Origin: Bacillota bacterium
GTDB taxonomy: Bacteria > Bacillota > Clostridia > DSM-8532
DNA length: 26,790 bases
NCBI GenBank assembly: GCA_023440865.1
Contig: JAEXRM010000103.1
Coordinates: 1-26,790, forward strand
Reading direction: 5' to 3'
The notes under the pieces were generated by a model. The model did no database searches. It saw only the letters and a list, made by a program, of their open reading frames with translations, and was not told the DNA's origin. This document shows, piece by piece, positions 6,923-14,545 of the stretch (position 1 is its first letter; every line of letters starts with the position of its first letter). Position numbers and translations under genes: made by a program.

Positions 6923-9142
6923 CTACTGCTGCGGCGTCCCCGGCTTCTTCATCGACAGCGAGATCCGCTTGCGAACCGGATCCACGGACAGCACCCGCAC
7001 CTGCACCACGTCGCCGACCTTCACGACCTCCATCGGATTGCGCACGAACCGGTCGGCGATCTCGGACACATGCACCAGACCGTCCTGATGCACGCCGATG
7101 TCGACAAACGCGCCAAAATCGGCCACATTGCGGACAGTGCCCGCCAGCACCATGCCGGGCTTGAGGTCCTTCATCTCGAGCACCTCCGAGGAGAGGATGG
7201 GCTTTGGCATCTCGTCACGCGGATCGCGACCGGGTTTGGCCAACTCCTTGAGGATGTCGCGCAGCGTCGGCTCACCGACGCCGATCTCCTCCGCCAGCGC
7301 CTTCACGCCCCGTTTCTCCGCCCAGCCGACGATGTCGCCGAACGGCGCGGAACCGGAACCCGTGTCCGCCGGCAAGCCGGCACGCCGGCCACCGGATGCC
7401 GCGGTTCCCGAGGATGCGGATCCCGCCAGCTGCAGCAGCTGCTTGACCGCCGGATACGATTCGGGATGCACGCCCGTGTTGTCGAGGATGTCCTCGCCGC
7501 CCGCGATGCGCAGGAAGCCCGCGCACTGCTCGAAGGCCTTGTCGCCGAGCTTCTTGACTTTTTTGAGCTGCCTGCGGCTGGTGAAATGTCCGATCTCCGC
7601 CCGGTACGCCACAATGTTCGAGGCAACTGAGGCGTTCACCCCGGCCACGTGCGACAGCAGGGAGGGCGAAGCGGTGTTCAACTCAACGCCCACCCGGTTC
7701 ACGCAATCCTCGACGACGCCCGAAAGCGCTTCATCGAGACGCTTTGCGTTCACATCATGCTGGTACTGCCCCACCCCGATGGCCTTGGGGTCGATCTTCA
7801 CGAGTTCCGCGAGGGGATCCTGCAGGCGGCGCGCGATGGATACGGCGGATCGCAGCGAGACATCGAAATCCGGGAACTCCTCGGCCGCCAGCTTCGACGC
7901 CGAATACACCGAGGCGCCGGCCTCGCTGACCATCACATAGTGAACCTTCCGCTCCACCTTGCGCAGCGTGTCGGCCACAAACTTCTCGGACTCGCGCGAG
8001 GCCGTGCCGTTGCCGATGGCCACGACCTCGACGCCGAAATGCCCGATCAGCGAGTGGACGACCTTTTCGGCCTCCTCCACGCGGTTCTGCGGGGGTGTCG
8101 GGTAGATGACACCGGTATACAGCACGGCACCGGTGGCATCCACGACCGCAAGCTTGCAGCCCGTGCGGTAGGCGGGATCGAGCCCCAGCACGGCATGGGC
8201 GCGGATGGGCGGCTGCATCAGCAGGCCCTGCAGATTCTTCGCGAACACGCCGATCGCCTGTTCGGAAGCCGCATCGGACAGGATGTTGCGCACCTCGTTC
8301 TCCATGGAGGGCTGGATGAGCCGCTGCCAGGCATCGGTGGCCGCCTGCGTCACCTGCCGGCCCGCAGGCGACGTGCCGTCGGTTCCCGGCCGGTGCACGG
8401 TGCGGAAGATGCCGCCGAGGATGCGTTCCTCGGGCATGCCGATTTTCACCTGCAGCCATTCCTCCCGCTCCCCGCGGTCGATCGCGGAAACACGGTGCGG
8501 CGCGATGCGCGCCACCGGCTCCTGGAACTGGTAGTACATGCGGTAGGGCGAATCGCCCTCCTTTTTCGCCGCAACCGTCACGATGCCGTCGCGCAGCGCC
8601 ACATCACGGATGTTGCGGCGGATGTCGGCATTGTCCGAGATCTGCTCGGCCAGGATGTCGCGCGCCCCCTGCAACGCCTCGCCGACGTCCGCGACGCCCT
8701 TCTCCGCATCGATGAAGACGGCCGCCTCCTTTTCCGGATCCAGCTTCGGATCCTGCAGCATGAGCAGCACCGCCAGCGGTTCGAGTCCCTTCTCGCGGGC
8801 GATGGAGGCGCGGGTGCGGCGCTTGGGACGGAACGGCCGGTACAGGTCCTCGATTTCAGCCAGCGTCTCCGCCCTTGCCAGCGCCTCGGCGAATTCGGGT
8901 GTGGTCTTGCCCTGCTCCTCGACCAGACGCGCCACCTCGGCCCGGCGCGCCTCGAGGCTGCGCAGGGCGTCGAGCCGGTCGGCCAGCGTGCGCAGCACCT
9001 GGTCGTCGATGGAACCGGTCATCTCCTTGCGGTAGCGGGCGATGAACGGGATGGTGTTGCCTGCGTCGATGAGCTCGACGATGTTCTCCACATGCTTGAG
9101 GTTGAGGTTGAGCTCGGTGGCGAGCCGCTGCTGCAGGGTCAT
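6923..9142 (-). CDS. tex: Tex family RNA-binding transcription accessory protein
   Basis: This 739-residue protein has the full Tex layout. The helical N-terminal domain begins LATELNLNLKHVENIVELID and carries the hallmark TIPFIARYRKEMTGS (about 30-44) and DLYRPFRPKRRTRA. A YqgF/RNase-H-like domain follows (VLGLDPAYRTGCKLAVVD). The helix-hairpin-helix region contains VNRVGVELNTAS and HVAGVNASVASNIV, and an S1 domain closes the protein (GMVLAGTVRNVADFGAFVDIG to about residue 732). Tex acts on transcription complexes and RNA in the cytosol. A Gly/Ser/Ala-rich segment at about 574-600 looks like an inserted flexible linker. Start ATG 9142 overlaps the Nudix stop codon by 4 nt, with GGAGG upstream, so the two are translationally coupled. 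A 5-bp stem (6853-6865) after the stop is only a weak terminator candidate. Confidence 0.96.
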   Translation of the reverse strand: MTLQQRLATELNLNLKHVENIVELIDAGNTIPFIARYRKEMTGSIDDQVLRTLADRLDALRSLEARRAEVARLVEEQGKTTPEFAEALARAETLAEIEDLYRPFRPKRRTRASIAREKGLEPLAVLLMLQDPKLDPEKEAAVFIDAEKGVADVGEALQGARDILAEQISDNADIRRNIRDVALRDGIVTVAAKKEGDSPYRMYYQFQEPVARIAPHRVSAIDRGEREEWLQVKIGMPEERILGGIFRTVHRPGTDGTSPAGRQVTQAATDAWQRLIQPSMENEVRNILSDAASEQAIGVFAKNLQGLLMQPPIRAHAVLGLDPAYRTGCKLAVVDATGAVLYTGVIYPTPPQNRVEEAEKVVHSLIGHFGVEVVAIGNGTASRESEKFVADTLRKVERKVHYVMVSEAGASVYSASKLAAEEFPDFDVSLRSAVSIARRLQDPLAELVKIDPKAIGVGQYQHDVNAKRLDEALSGVVEDCVNRVGVELNTASPSLLSHVAGVNASVASNIVAYRAEIGHFTSRRQLKKVKKLGDKAFEQCAGFLRIAGGEDILDNTGVHPESYPAVKQLLQLAGSASSGTAASGGRRAGLPADTGSGSAPFGDIVGWAEKRGVKALAEEIGVGEPTLRDILKELAKPGRDPRDEMPKPILSSEVLEMKDLKPGMVLAGTVRNVADFGAFVDIGVHQDGLVHVSEIADRFVRNPMEVVKVGDVVQVRVLSVDPVRKRISLSMKKPGTPQQ

Positions 9143-9822
9143 GGATGTTTCCTCCCGATCGCGGCCCTGCAGGCCGCCTCGTTGGTCATGGCATCCTCCG
9201 GTGCGGAAGTGCCGATGATGGCGACATCAAGGATCTGGGTCTTTCCCCCGGAGGTGCCCGATCTGTTCCTGGACGACGCAATGCGCTCTGCCATGGTTAT
9301 GTGTCCGGCTGCCGGAGACGCCGGCATGGCATCTCCGACACCTGCCGCCGCAGCCGCCATGCGACGTTTCAGCCAGGCCGCAAGGTCGCGGATCATCGGC
9401 AGGTCGGGGGGATGAATCTCCGACTCGGACGGGAAGGCGTCGAGCGGGAAGAACCGTGCCTCCAGGCACTCCTCCGGATCGGCGCGCAGCGTGCCCGCAT
9501 AGCGGTCGCACACATACGTCGCCGCCACCACGTAGACCTCGTCGCCATTGGGATAGGTATAGTGCTGGCTTTCCCCCGTGTAGGTGCCGAGCAGCTCGAG
9601 GGCTTCGGGATACAGGCCCGTCTCCTCGACCGCCTCGCGTCGCACGGTGTCCTCGAACGTCTCACCGGGTTCCATCGACCCGCCGGTTCCCGCCCACAGG
9701 CCGTTGTCCGCGCGGCGCTGCAGCAGCGCGCGGTTGTGCCCGTCGATGAAGAACACGCCGGCTCCCGGCATGAAAAGCGGCCTGTGACCGACAAGTGCGC
9801 GCAAGTCCATGATGTAGCCCAT
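9139..9822 (-). CDS. Nudix hydrolase with a long C-terminal tail
   Basis: The 227-residue protein contains a perfect Nudix box, G48-x5-E54-x7-RE-x2-EE-x-G-L70 (residues 48-70). It follows MPGAGVFFIDGHNRALLQRRADNGLW, as in ADP-ribose or (d)NTP pyrophosphohydrolases. These enzymes hydrolyse nucleoside diphosphates linked to another moiety, using Mg2+ bound by the box glutamates. Start ATG 9822 has GGAGG 8 nt upstream. A longer frame to 9909 is rejected because it would begin at the predicted transcription start. The Nudix fold should end near residue 155. The remaining 70 residues are Ala/Gly/Ser-rich, have no recognised domain, and run directly into the tex start (ATGA overlap). Specificity is unknown. 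Confidence 0.9.
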   Translation of the reverse strand: MGYIMDLRALVGHRPLFMPGAGVFFIDGHNRALLQRRADNGLWAGTGGSMEPGETFEDTVRREAVEETGLYPEALELLGTYTGESQHYTYPNGDEVYVVAATYVCDRYAGTLRADPEECLEARFFPLDAFPSESEIHPPDLPMIRDLAAWLKRRMAAAAAGVGDAMPASPAAGHITMAERIASSRNRSGTSGGKTQILDVAIIGTSAPEDAMTNEAACRAAIGRKHP

Positions 9823-9917
9823 GATGAACGCCTCCGTCCGGCCCGCATGCGCAATCCGGCGTGCCGCCGGTAATCCGGCGGGGAATACGGATGCGTCATC
9901 GGACCGCATCTGACCGC

Positions 9918-9926
9918 ATTATACCA
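9918..9926 (-). promoter_or_regulatory. Extended -10 promoter of the Nudix-tex operon
   Basis: Read leftward the sequence is TGGTATAAT, a perfect extended -10. No -35 is recognisable at 16-18 nt. Start would be near 9911, giving a leader of about 90 nt to the chosen Nudix start. Confidence 0.75.
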
Positions 9927-10059
9927 TAACCTGCCCCCTGGACGGATCGGCGGCCCAACCGCGCACAGGGTGGCACGCGCGAGCAGGGGCAGCCTTTCGC
10001 CCGTCGGTGCCGCAAAAAGAAAATCCAGGCGCCCCTTCAGGGGACTAGCAAATACTACT

Positions 10060-10097
10060 AACTTGTTTTATAGTTAAATAGAAATATAGAAACTTGT
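10060..10097 (+). promoter_or_regulatory. AT-rich promoter with flanking AACTTGT repeats, upstream of the PadR gene
   Basis: TTGTTT (10063-10068) and TATAGA (10085-10090) are spaced by 16 nt within a strikingly AT-rich island (about 10046-10099). The heptamer AACTTGT occurs at 10060-10066, overlapping the -35, and at 10091-10097, directly after the -10. The two copies are 31 bp apart, close to three helical turns. Direct repeats placed across a promoter suggest repressor binding, probably by the PadR protein encoded next. This is inference. A small CCCC-TTCA-GGGG stem lies at 10032-10043. Confidence 0.65.
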
Positions 10098-10112
10098 AGA
10101 GGTGTTTTTCCT

Positions 10113-10706
10113 ATGTCGGTGCGTTTCGGCCTCCTCGGCCTCATCGGCCAACAACCCCGGCACGGTTATGACCTGCTGTCCGCCTTCACCGCCCTGGTTG
10201 GCGGCGAGGACAGCTGGGAGGTCAAGCCGGCACAGGTGTACTCGACCCTGGCGCGTCTCAAGGAAAGCGGCTGGATCGAGGAAGAGGGAACCGTGCAGGA
10301 CGGCGGCCCTGAAAAACGGATCTACGCGATCACGGACGCGGGGCGTGAGGCACTCGTCAGCTGGATGGACGAGCCTGTCGCCTCGGCGCACCGGCGGGAC
10401 GAGTTCTTCGTCAAGCTCATGATCGCGCTCTTCCAGGGACAGGCGCAGGCCATGCGCACGCTGTACCGGCAACGCAGGCAGCTGCTGCAGGCGTTGCATG
10501 ACGCGAACAACAAAAGGCGCACGTACGATCCGCGCACGCATCTGGCGCACATCCTGCAGCTCGACCAGGCCGTGATGCATCTGGAGGCCGACATCCGATG
10601 GCTCGACATGGTGGAGGGACGGCTCGATGAAATCCGCCGCCAGCCGGTTCCCCTGCCGGAGGCGAAGCAGCGGGGACGGCCCAGGAAACAGGTTCAGGGT
10701 GAATGA
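10113..10706 (+). CDS. PadR family transcriptional regulator with an AT-hook-like C-terminus
   Basis: This 197-residue protein has the PadR winged helix in its first 80 residues: FGLLGLIGQQPRHGYDLL, then the recognition region VKPAQVYSTLARLKESGWIEEE and the wing PEKRIYAITDAGREAL. A longer helical C-terminal half for dimerisation covers about residues 90-175 (PadR_C/Vir-like). PadR proteins usually repress a neighbouring exporter and are relieved by the drug or compound exported. The protein ends with KQRGRPRKQ (185-193), which contains the RGRP core of an AT-hook, an unusual addition. It precedes an ABC exporter by 41 nt on the same strand, which it probably controls. AGAGGTG about 8 nt upstream supports the ATG at 10113. 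Confidence 0.92.
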   Translation: MSVRFGLLGLIGQQPRHGYDLLSAFTALVGGEDSWEVKPAQVYSTLARLKESGWIEEEGTVQDGGPEKRIYAITDAGREALVSWMDEPVASAHRRDEFFVKLMIALFQGQAQAMRTLYRQRRQLLQALHDANNKRRTYDPRTHLAHILQLDQAVMHLEADIRWLDMVEGRLDEIRRQPVPLPEAKQRGRPRKQVQGE

Positions 10707-10747
10707 CGGAAATGACGAAGGGCCGGTGGACCGGCAGGAGGCATGTC

Positions 10748-11458
10748 ATGGCCATTGTGGAAATCAAGGATCTGAAGAAACGATACGGCAGGGGCGACGC
10801 GGCTGTCACAGCGCTCAACGGCGTCAGCCTGACTCTTGAGAAGGGCGAGTTCGTATCCGTCATGGGCCCGAGCGGCTGTGGCAAGTCCACGCTGCTGCAC
10901 CTGATGGGTGGGCTCGACCGGTTCGACGCGGGAGAAATCGTGCTCGACGGCGAACCGCTTTCCGGGCTGACGGACGACCGCATCACGGCGTTGCGGCGCC
11001 GCAAGGTCGGCTTCGTGTTCCAGTACTTCAACCTCATTCCGGTGCTGAGCGCGTTGGACAACGTGGCACTTCCACTGGTCCTCGATGGCCGCAAGCCCGC
11101 CGAGGCCAAAGCCGTGGCCCGCACCTGGCTTGAACGGCTCGGGCTGGGCGATCGGCTGACGCACCGTCCCTCCGAGCTGTCCGGCGGCCAGCAGCAGCGG
11201 GTGGCCATCGCGCGGGCGCTCTCCGCCGAGCCGGCCCTCATCCTCGCCGACGAGCCGACGGGCAACCTTGATTCGCTGATGAGCGACGAGGTGGTGTCCC
11301 TCCTCAAGACCATCGCTTCGGAGTACGACCGCACGGTGCTGATGGTCACGCACGATTCGCGCATGGCCGCCTATGCGGACCGCATCATCTTTCTCAAGGA
11401 CGGCACGGTCGTCGACGAGACCCGCCTCGAGCGCGCCGTCTCCGCCGCACGGGCTTGA
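10748..11458 (+). CDS. ABC transporter ATP-binding protein (MacB/LolD/FtsE-like class)
   Basis: The 236-residue ATPase carries every nucleotide-binding motif: Walker A GPSGCGKST (40-48), Q-loop Gln92 (FVFQYFNLIP), signature LSGGQ (144-148), Walker B ILADEP (165-170) and H-loop His202. The LADEPTGNLDS context is typical of ATPases that pair with FtsX-type permeases in antimicrobial peptide or drug export, lipoprotein release or mechanotransmission. I chose ATG 10748 because GGAGG ends 6 nt upstream and the fold begins with MAIVEIKDLKK. A frame from 10703 would overlap the padR stop. The permease gene follows after 14 nt, and the upstream PadR suggests inducible expression. Confidence 0.94.
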   Translation: MAIVEIKDLKKRYGRGDAAVTALNGVSLTLEKGEFVSVMGPSGCGKSTLLHLMGGLDRFDAGEIVLDGEPLSGLTDDRITALRRRKVGFVFQYFNLIPVLSALDNVALPLVLDGRKPAEAKAVARTWLERLGLGDRLTHRPSELSGGQQQRVAIARALSAEPALILADEPTGNLDSLMSDEVVSLLKTIASEYDRTVLMVTHDSRMAAYADRIIFLKDGTVVDETRLERAVSAARA

Positions 11459-11472
11459 AAGGGGGCTTTCCG

Positions 11473-14004
11473 ATGAGAACCGAACTGATCCTTGCCTGGC
11501 GGTATCTGGCGGTCCGGCGCGTCCGCAGCATCCTGACGACGCTCTCCATTTTGCTCGGCGTCGCCCTCATTTATGGATTGAACAGCCTGATGCCGGTCTT
11601 CATGGAAGGCTTCAGCCAGAACCTGATGGCGATGTCGGGCTATGTCGACCTCTCCCTGACCGCCGCCTCCGGCAGCACCTTCCGGACCGACCGCATCGAC
11701 CCGATGCGGCAGGTGGATGGTGTGGACGCGGTGAACCTGCAGCTGCGGCGCAACATCGTGCTCTCCGGCGCCACCGCCCCGTCCGGCCGCAACGGGAATC
11801 CGATCGCCTCGTTGACGATCACCGGCGTGGAGCCGGCTTCATTTGACAGCTTCCATCTGCCAAAGACCACCGGGGGTGCATGGCTCACCGATGACACGTC
11901 AGGACGGGGCATCGTGCTGTCCGCGCCGCTGGCGGACTCCCTGGGCATGGGGGTCGGCGATGACCTGATCCTGCCGACCGGGAACGGCACCATGACCTTC
12001 CGGGTCGTCGGCGTGATGGCCCAGATGCCCTCCGCCGCTAAGGACGAGCTGTGGATGTCCCTGGAAAACGCCCAGAATCTGTTCAGCCTGCCCGGACAGG
12101 CGCTGTTGGCGGAATTCCGATTCAAGACCGGCGCCGACGCGCAGGCGGTGACCGACGCCATCCTTGACGCAGGCGGAGCCGGTTGGTCAACCGCGGTTTC
12201 CCAGACGGGTTCAGAGTTCGAGAGCGCCCTGCGGATGGGCAACAGCGTTTTCATGGCCCTGGGCGCCATCGCCCTGCTGATGGGCGCCTTCATCATCTTC
12301 GTGACATTCCGCACCATGGTCGCCGAACACCGGCGCGATATCGGCCTGCTGCGCGCCGTCGGCATGACCCGCGGGGGCGTGGTCCGGGTCATCCTGTTCG
12401 AAGGCCTCATCCAGGGTGTCATCGGTTCCGTCGGCGGACTGCTGGTCGGCACCGCGCTGACCTGGATCATGGTCGGCTCGATCCGGGGCATGTGGGAGGA
12501 CCTGACACACCAGACGCTGGGGCGGCCCGCACTGGATTTCGGCCTCATGGCACTGGCCATCGCGCTCGGCCTTGTGACAACGCTGGTCGGCGGATGCGTG
12601 CCCGCCATCGGCGCGGCGCGCATCCAGCCCCTTGACGCGCTGCGTCCGATCGAGCCCATGGGCACGCGCATCACGCGCCGCCGCACGGTCGCCGGCTTCA
12701 TCCTGCTGGCGATGTCCGTCCTGTGCCTGCCCTGGGGGAACGAGGGGTTGACCGCGCTCGGCATGCTGCTGTTCTTCATCGGCATCGGCGTGGCGGGTCC
12801 GATTCTGGTGGGCCCGGGCGTGCGCGTATTCGGCAGGCTGCTGGCTGCGCTGTTTCCCTCCGAGAACGGGCTGGCGGGCGGCAACCTCCAGCGCAATCCG
12901 CGTCGCGCCTCCGCCACGATGATGACTGTCGGCATCGGCATGTCCCTGCTGGTCGCGGTCTTCGGACTTGTCACCTCGCTGCTGGGGGCCATGGAAGGCT
13001 ACCTCGACAAGAGCCTTGGTTCGGACTACATCATCTACCCGCAGTCGATCATCCTCAACACCGGCAATGTCGGCGCCGGCCCCGAGCTGCTGGCGTCCAT
13101 CCGCTCAACCGAGGGTGTTTCCGATGCGACCAGCCTGAAGGTGACCTCCGCGAAGGCGGGATCGCTCGGCATCCAGGTGGTCGGTGTCGAACCGCAGGCG
13201 TACGCGCGCCTTTCCGGACTTACGTTCAGCCAGGGATCCGAAGATGCGTGGGAGCGGCTGCCTTCGGGCGAGGTCATCCTCAACGGCATCATGGCGAGCG
13301 CCACGGGTCTGCGCAAGGGTGACACCGTTTCATTGGAAACAGGCACCGGAGCGCGTGACTATGTCATCGCCGGTGTCGGTCTCGATTTCATCAACGCCAA
13401 GATCAACACTGTCTACATGAGCCAGACCGCATTGAAGGAGGCGTTCGGGGAGCAGCCGGACATGCTGCTCCTGGCCAACCGCACGCCCGGCGCCAGCGAA
13501 CCGGAGGTGCGCAAGCGCCTGGATACCGCCCTGTCGGGTCATCCGGCCTTCTCGCTGCAGGCGGTTGAGGTGTACAAGAACAGCCTGGTCGGAGATCTGA
13601 GAAACACCATGTCCTCGATGTACTTTCTGTTGGTATTCCTGCTGCTTCCCTCCCTCATCGCGCTGGTCAACACCATCAGCATCAGCGTCATCGAACGCAC
13701 CCGGGAGCTGGGCGTGCTGCGGGCGTTGGGCATGCTCCGCAAACAGATGCGCGCGATGATCACCGCCGAAAGCCTCCTGCTGTCCTCCCTCGGCGTGGCG
13801 ATCGGCATGATCGGCGGGGTCTGGATGGGTGTCGTGCTGCTGCGCGCCACCGCGACTGCCGGCTTTCCGATGGAATGGTCCTTCCCCTGGACGGGCCTGG
13901 TGGCGGCGGCGTTCTGCGGTGTGGCCTTCGCGCTTGTCGGTGCGCGCCAGCCGGCCAAGCACGCGGCGAGACTGGATGTGGTGAAGGCGCTGCAGTACGA
14001 GTAG
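11473..14004 (+). CDS. Large FtsX-type ABC permease with two FtsX domains
   Basis: This 843-residue membrane protein starts with the usual LAWRYLAVRRVRSILTTLSI anchor helix (about 8-38), then an extracytoplasmic MacB-like domain (about 40-240). A first FtsX core of three helices follows (about 245-385), containing the TFRTMVAEHRRDIGLLRAVGM coupling helix. Two or three middle helices, a second extracytoplasmic domain (about 520-710) and a second FtsX core come next, with ISVIERTRELGVLRALGM. The protein ends VVKALQYE. This duplicated layout fits peptide, lipid or drug exporters of Bacillota. The ATG at 11473 is preceded by AAGGGGG, 14 nt after the ATPase stop. Its partner ATPase is the gene at 10748. 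The substrate is not readable. It converges with the lipoprotein gene with only 9 nt between stops. Confidence 0.92.
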   Translation: MRTELILAWRYLAVRRVRSILTTLSILLGVALIYGLNSLMPVFMEGFSQNLMAMSGYVDLSLTAASGSTFRTDRIDPMRQVDGVDAVNLQLRRNIVLSGATAPSGRNGNPIASLTITGVEPASFDSFHLPKTTGGAWLTDDTSGRGIVLSAPLADSLGMGVGDDLILPTGNGTMTFRVVGVMAQMPSAAKDELWMSLENAQNLFSLPGQALLAEFRFKTGADAQAVTDAILDAGGAGWSTAVSQTGSEFESALRMGNSVFMALGAIALLMGAFIIFVTFRTMVAEHRRDIGLLRAVGMTRGGVVRVILFEGLIQGVIGSVGGLLVGTALTWIMVGSIRGMWEDLTHQTLGRPALDFGLMALAIALGLVTTLVGGCVPAIGAARIQPLDALRPIEPMGTRITRRRTVAGFILLAMSVLCLPWGNEGLTALGMLLFFIGIGVAGPILVGPGVRVFGRLLAALFPSENGLAGGNLQRNPRRASATMMTVGIGMSLLVAVFGLVTSLLGAMEGYLDKSLGSDYIIYPQSIILNTGNVGAGPELLASIRSTEGVSDATSLKVTSAKAGSLGIQVVGVEPQAYARLSGLTFSQGSEDAWERLPSGEVILNGIMASATGLRKGDTVSLETGTGARDYVIAGVGLDFINAKINTVYMSQTALKEAFGEQPDMLLLANRTPGASEPEVRKRLDTALSGHPAFSLQAVEVYKNSLVGDLRNTMSSMYFLLVFLLLPSLIALVNTISISVIERTRELGVLRALGMLRKQMRAMITAESLLLSSLGVAIGMIGGVWMGVVLLRATATAGFPMEWSFPWTGLVAAAFCGVAFALVGARQPAKHAARLDVVKALQYE

Positions 14005-14013
14005 CCCGGAACA

Positions 14014-14517
14014 TCACTCGTACGTGCCGACGACAGGCAGCTGCTCCAGCACCTTCAACCCATGAGGCGACCGACCGATGGCATCCGTCTGGTCCATGCC
14101 GGCCGTGTTGCCCTGATGGGACCCGTTGCGCCATTGCGGCACATCCGTGACATCATAGACGATGCCGTTGACGGCAACGTAGGCCGGATTTCCGTTCTGT
14201 CCGTCGTACACAGCCAGAGATTCTTTCGTGAAGACCTTGGCGGCCGCACCGGTTTCACCGGAAGTCGCTCCCGTTCCGGCAGCCGTCTCCGTTCCGGTGT
14301 CCGTCTCCGTTCCGGTGGCCGTCTCCGTTCCGGCGGTCGTCTCCGTTCCGGCGGTTTCGACGGTTGCAGGGGAGCCACCGCCTGCGGCCTCTGCCGTGCC
14401 TGAGCTCGGCGGGGTCGAGGGCAGGGGGGATGTGCCGGCTGCGGTTCCGCCGCAGCCGGTCATGACAAGCGTCAGCAACAAAACGGGTATCATTGCCCGT
14501 ATGCCCGATGTGTTCAT
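14014..14517 (-). CDS. Lipoprotein with a cytochrome-b5-like haem-binding domain
   Basis: The 167-residue protein starts with a lipoprotein signal, MNTSGIRAMIPVLLLTLVMTGC, with lipidated Cys22 in VMTGC. A low-complexity Thr/Gly/Pro linker (about 23-92) includes tandem GTETxx hexapeptides. The C-terminal domain (94-167) matches the cytochrome b5-like haem/steroid-binding family: FTKESLAVYDGQNGNPAYVA, VNGIVYDVTDVPQW, then NGSHQGNTAG, SPHGLKVL and LPVVGTY. His134 and His152 are the likely axial haem ligands, by family analogy. It should be anchored outside the membrane. AAAGGA 6 nt upstream supports the ATG at 14517. It follows a membrane flavin/haem reductase gene by 28 nt and is a plausible electron acceptor for it. 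Confidence 0.88.
   Translation of the reverse strand: MNTSGIRAMIPVLLLTLVMTGCGGTAAGTSPLPSTPPSSGTAEAAGGGSPATVETAGTETTAGTETATGTETDTGTETAAGTGATSGETGAAAKVFTKESLAVYDGQNGNPAYVAVNGIVYDVTDVPQWRNGSHQGNTAGMDQTDAIGRSPHGLKVLEQLPVVGTYE
14260..14349 (-). repeat. 18-nt tandem repeat encoding GTETxx
   Basis: Read leftward, four units of GGA-ACG-GAG-ACG-NNN-RCC (14278-14349) encode GTETTA, GTETAT, GTETDT and GTETAA. A degenerate fifth unit, GTGATS, follows (14260-14277). The repeat forms part of the spacer between the lipid anchor and the b5-like domain. Confidence 0.9.
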
Positions 14518-14545
14518 ATCGATTCCTTTCCCGCCATCCGGCGGA

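Noticed and set aside
9823..9909. Nudix start at 9909
   Set aside because: The extended -10 at 9918-9926 places transcription start near 9911, leaving no leader, while ATG 9822 has GGAGG at good spacing.
10703..10747. ABC ATPase start at 10703 overlapping the padR stop
   Set aside because: The extra 15 residues lie before the first strand of the fold, and GGAGG at 10737-10741 fits ATG 10748.
14260..14349. CRISPR-like array at the 18-nt repeats (also 23339-23500)
   Set aside because: The repeats are contiguous without spacers, in frame with coding sequence, and encode a hexapeptide linker.
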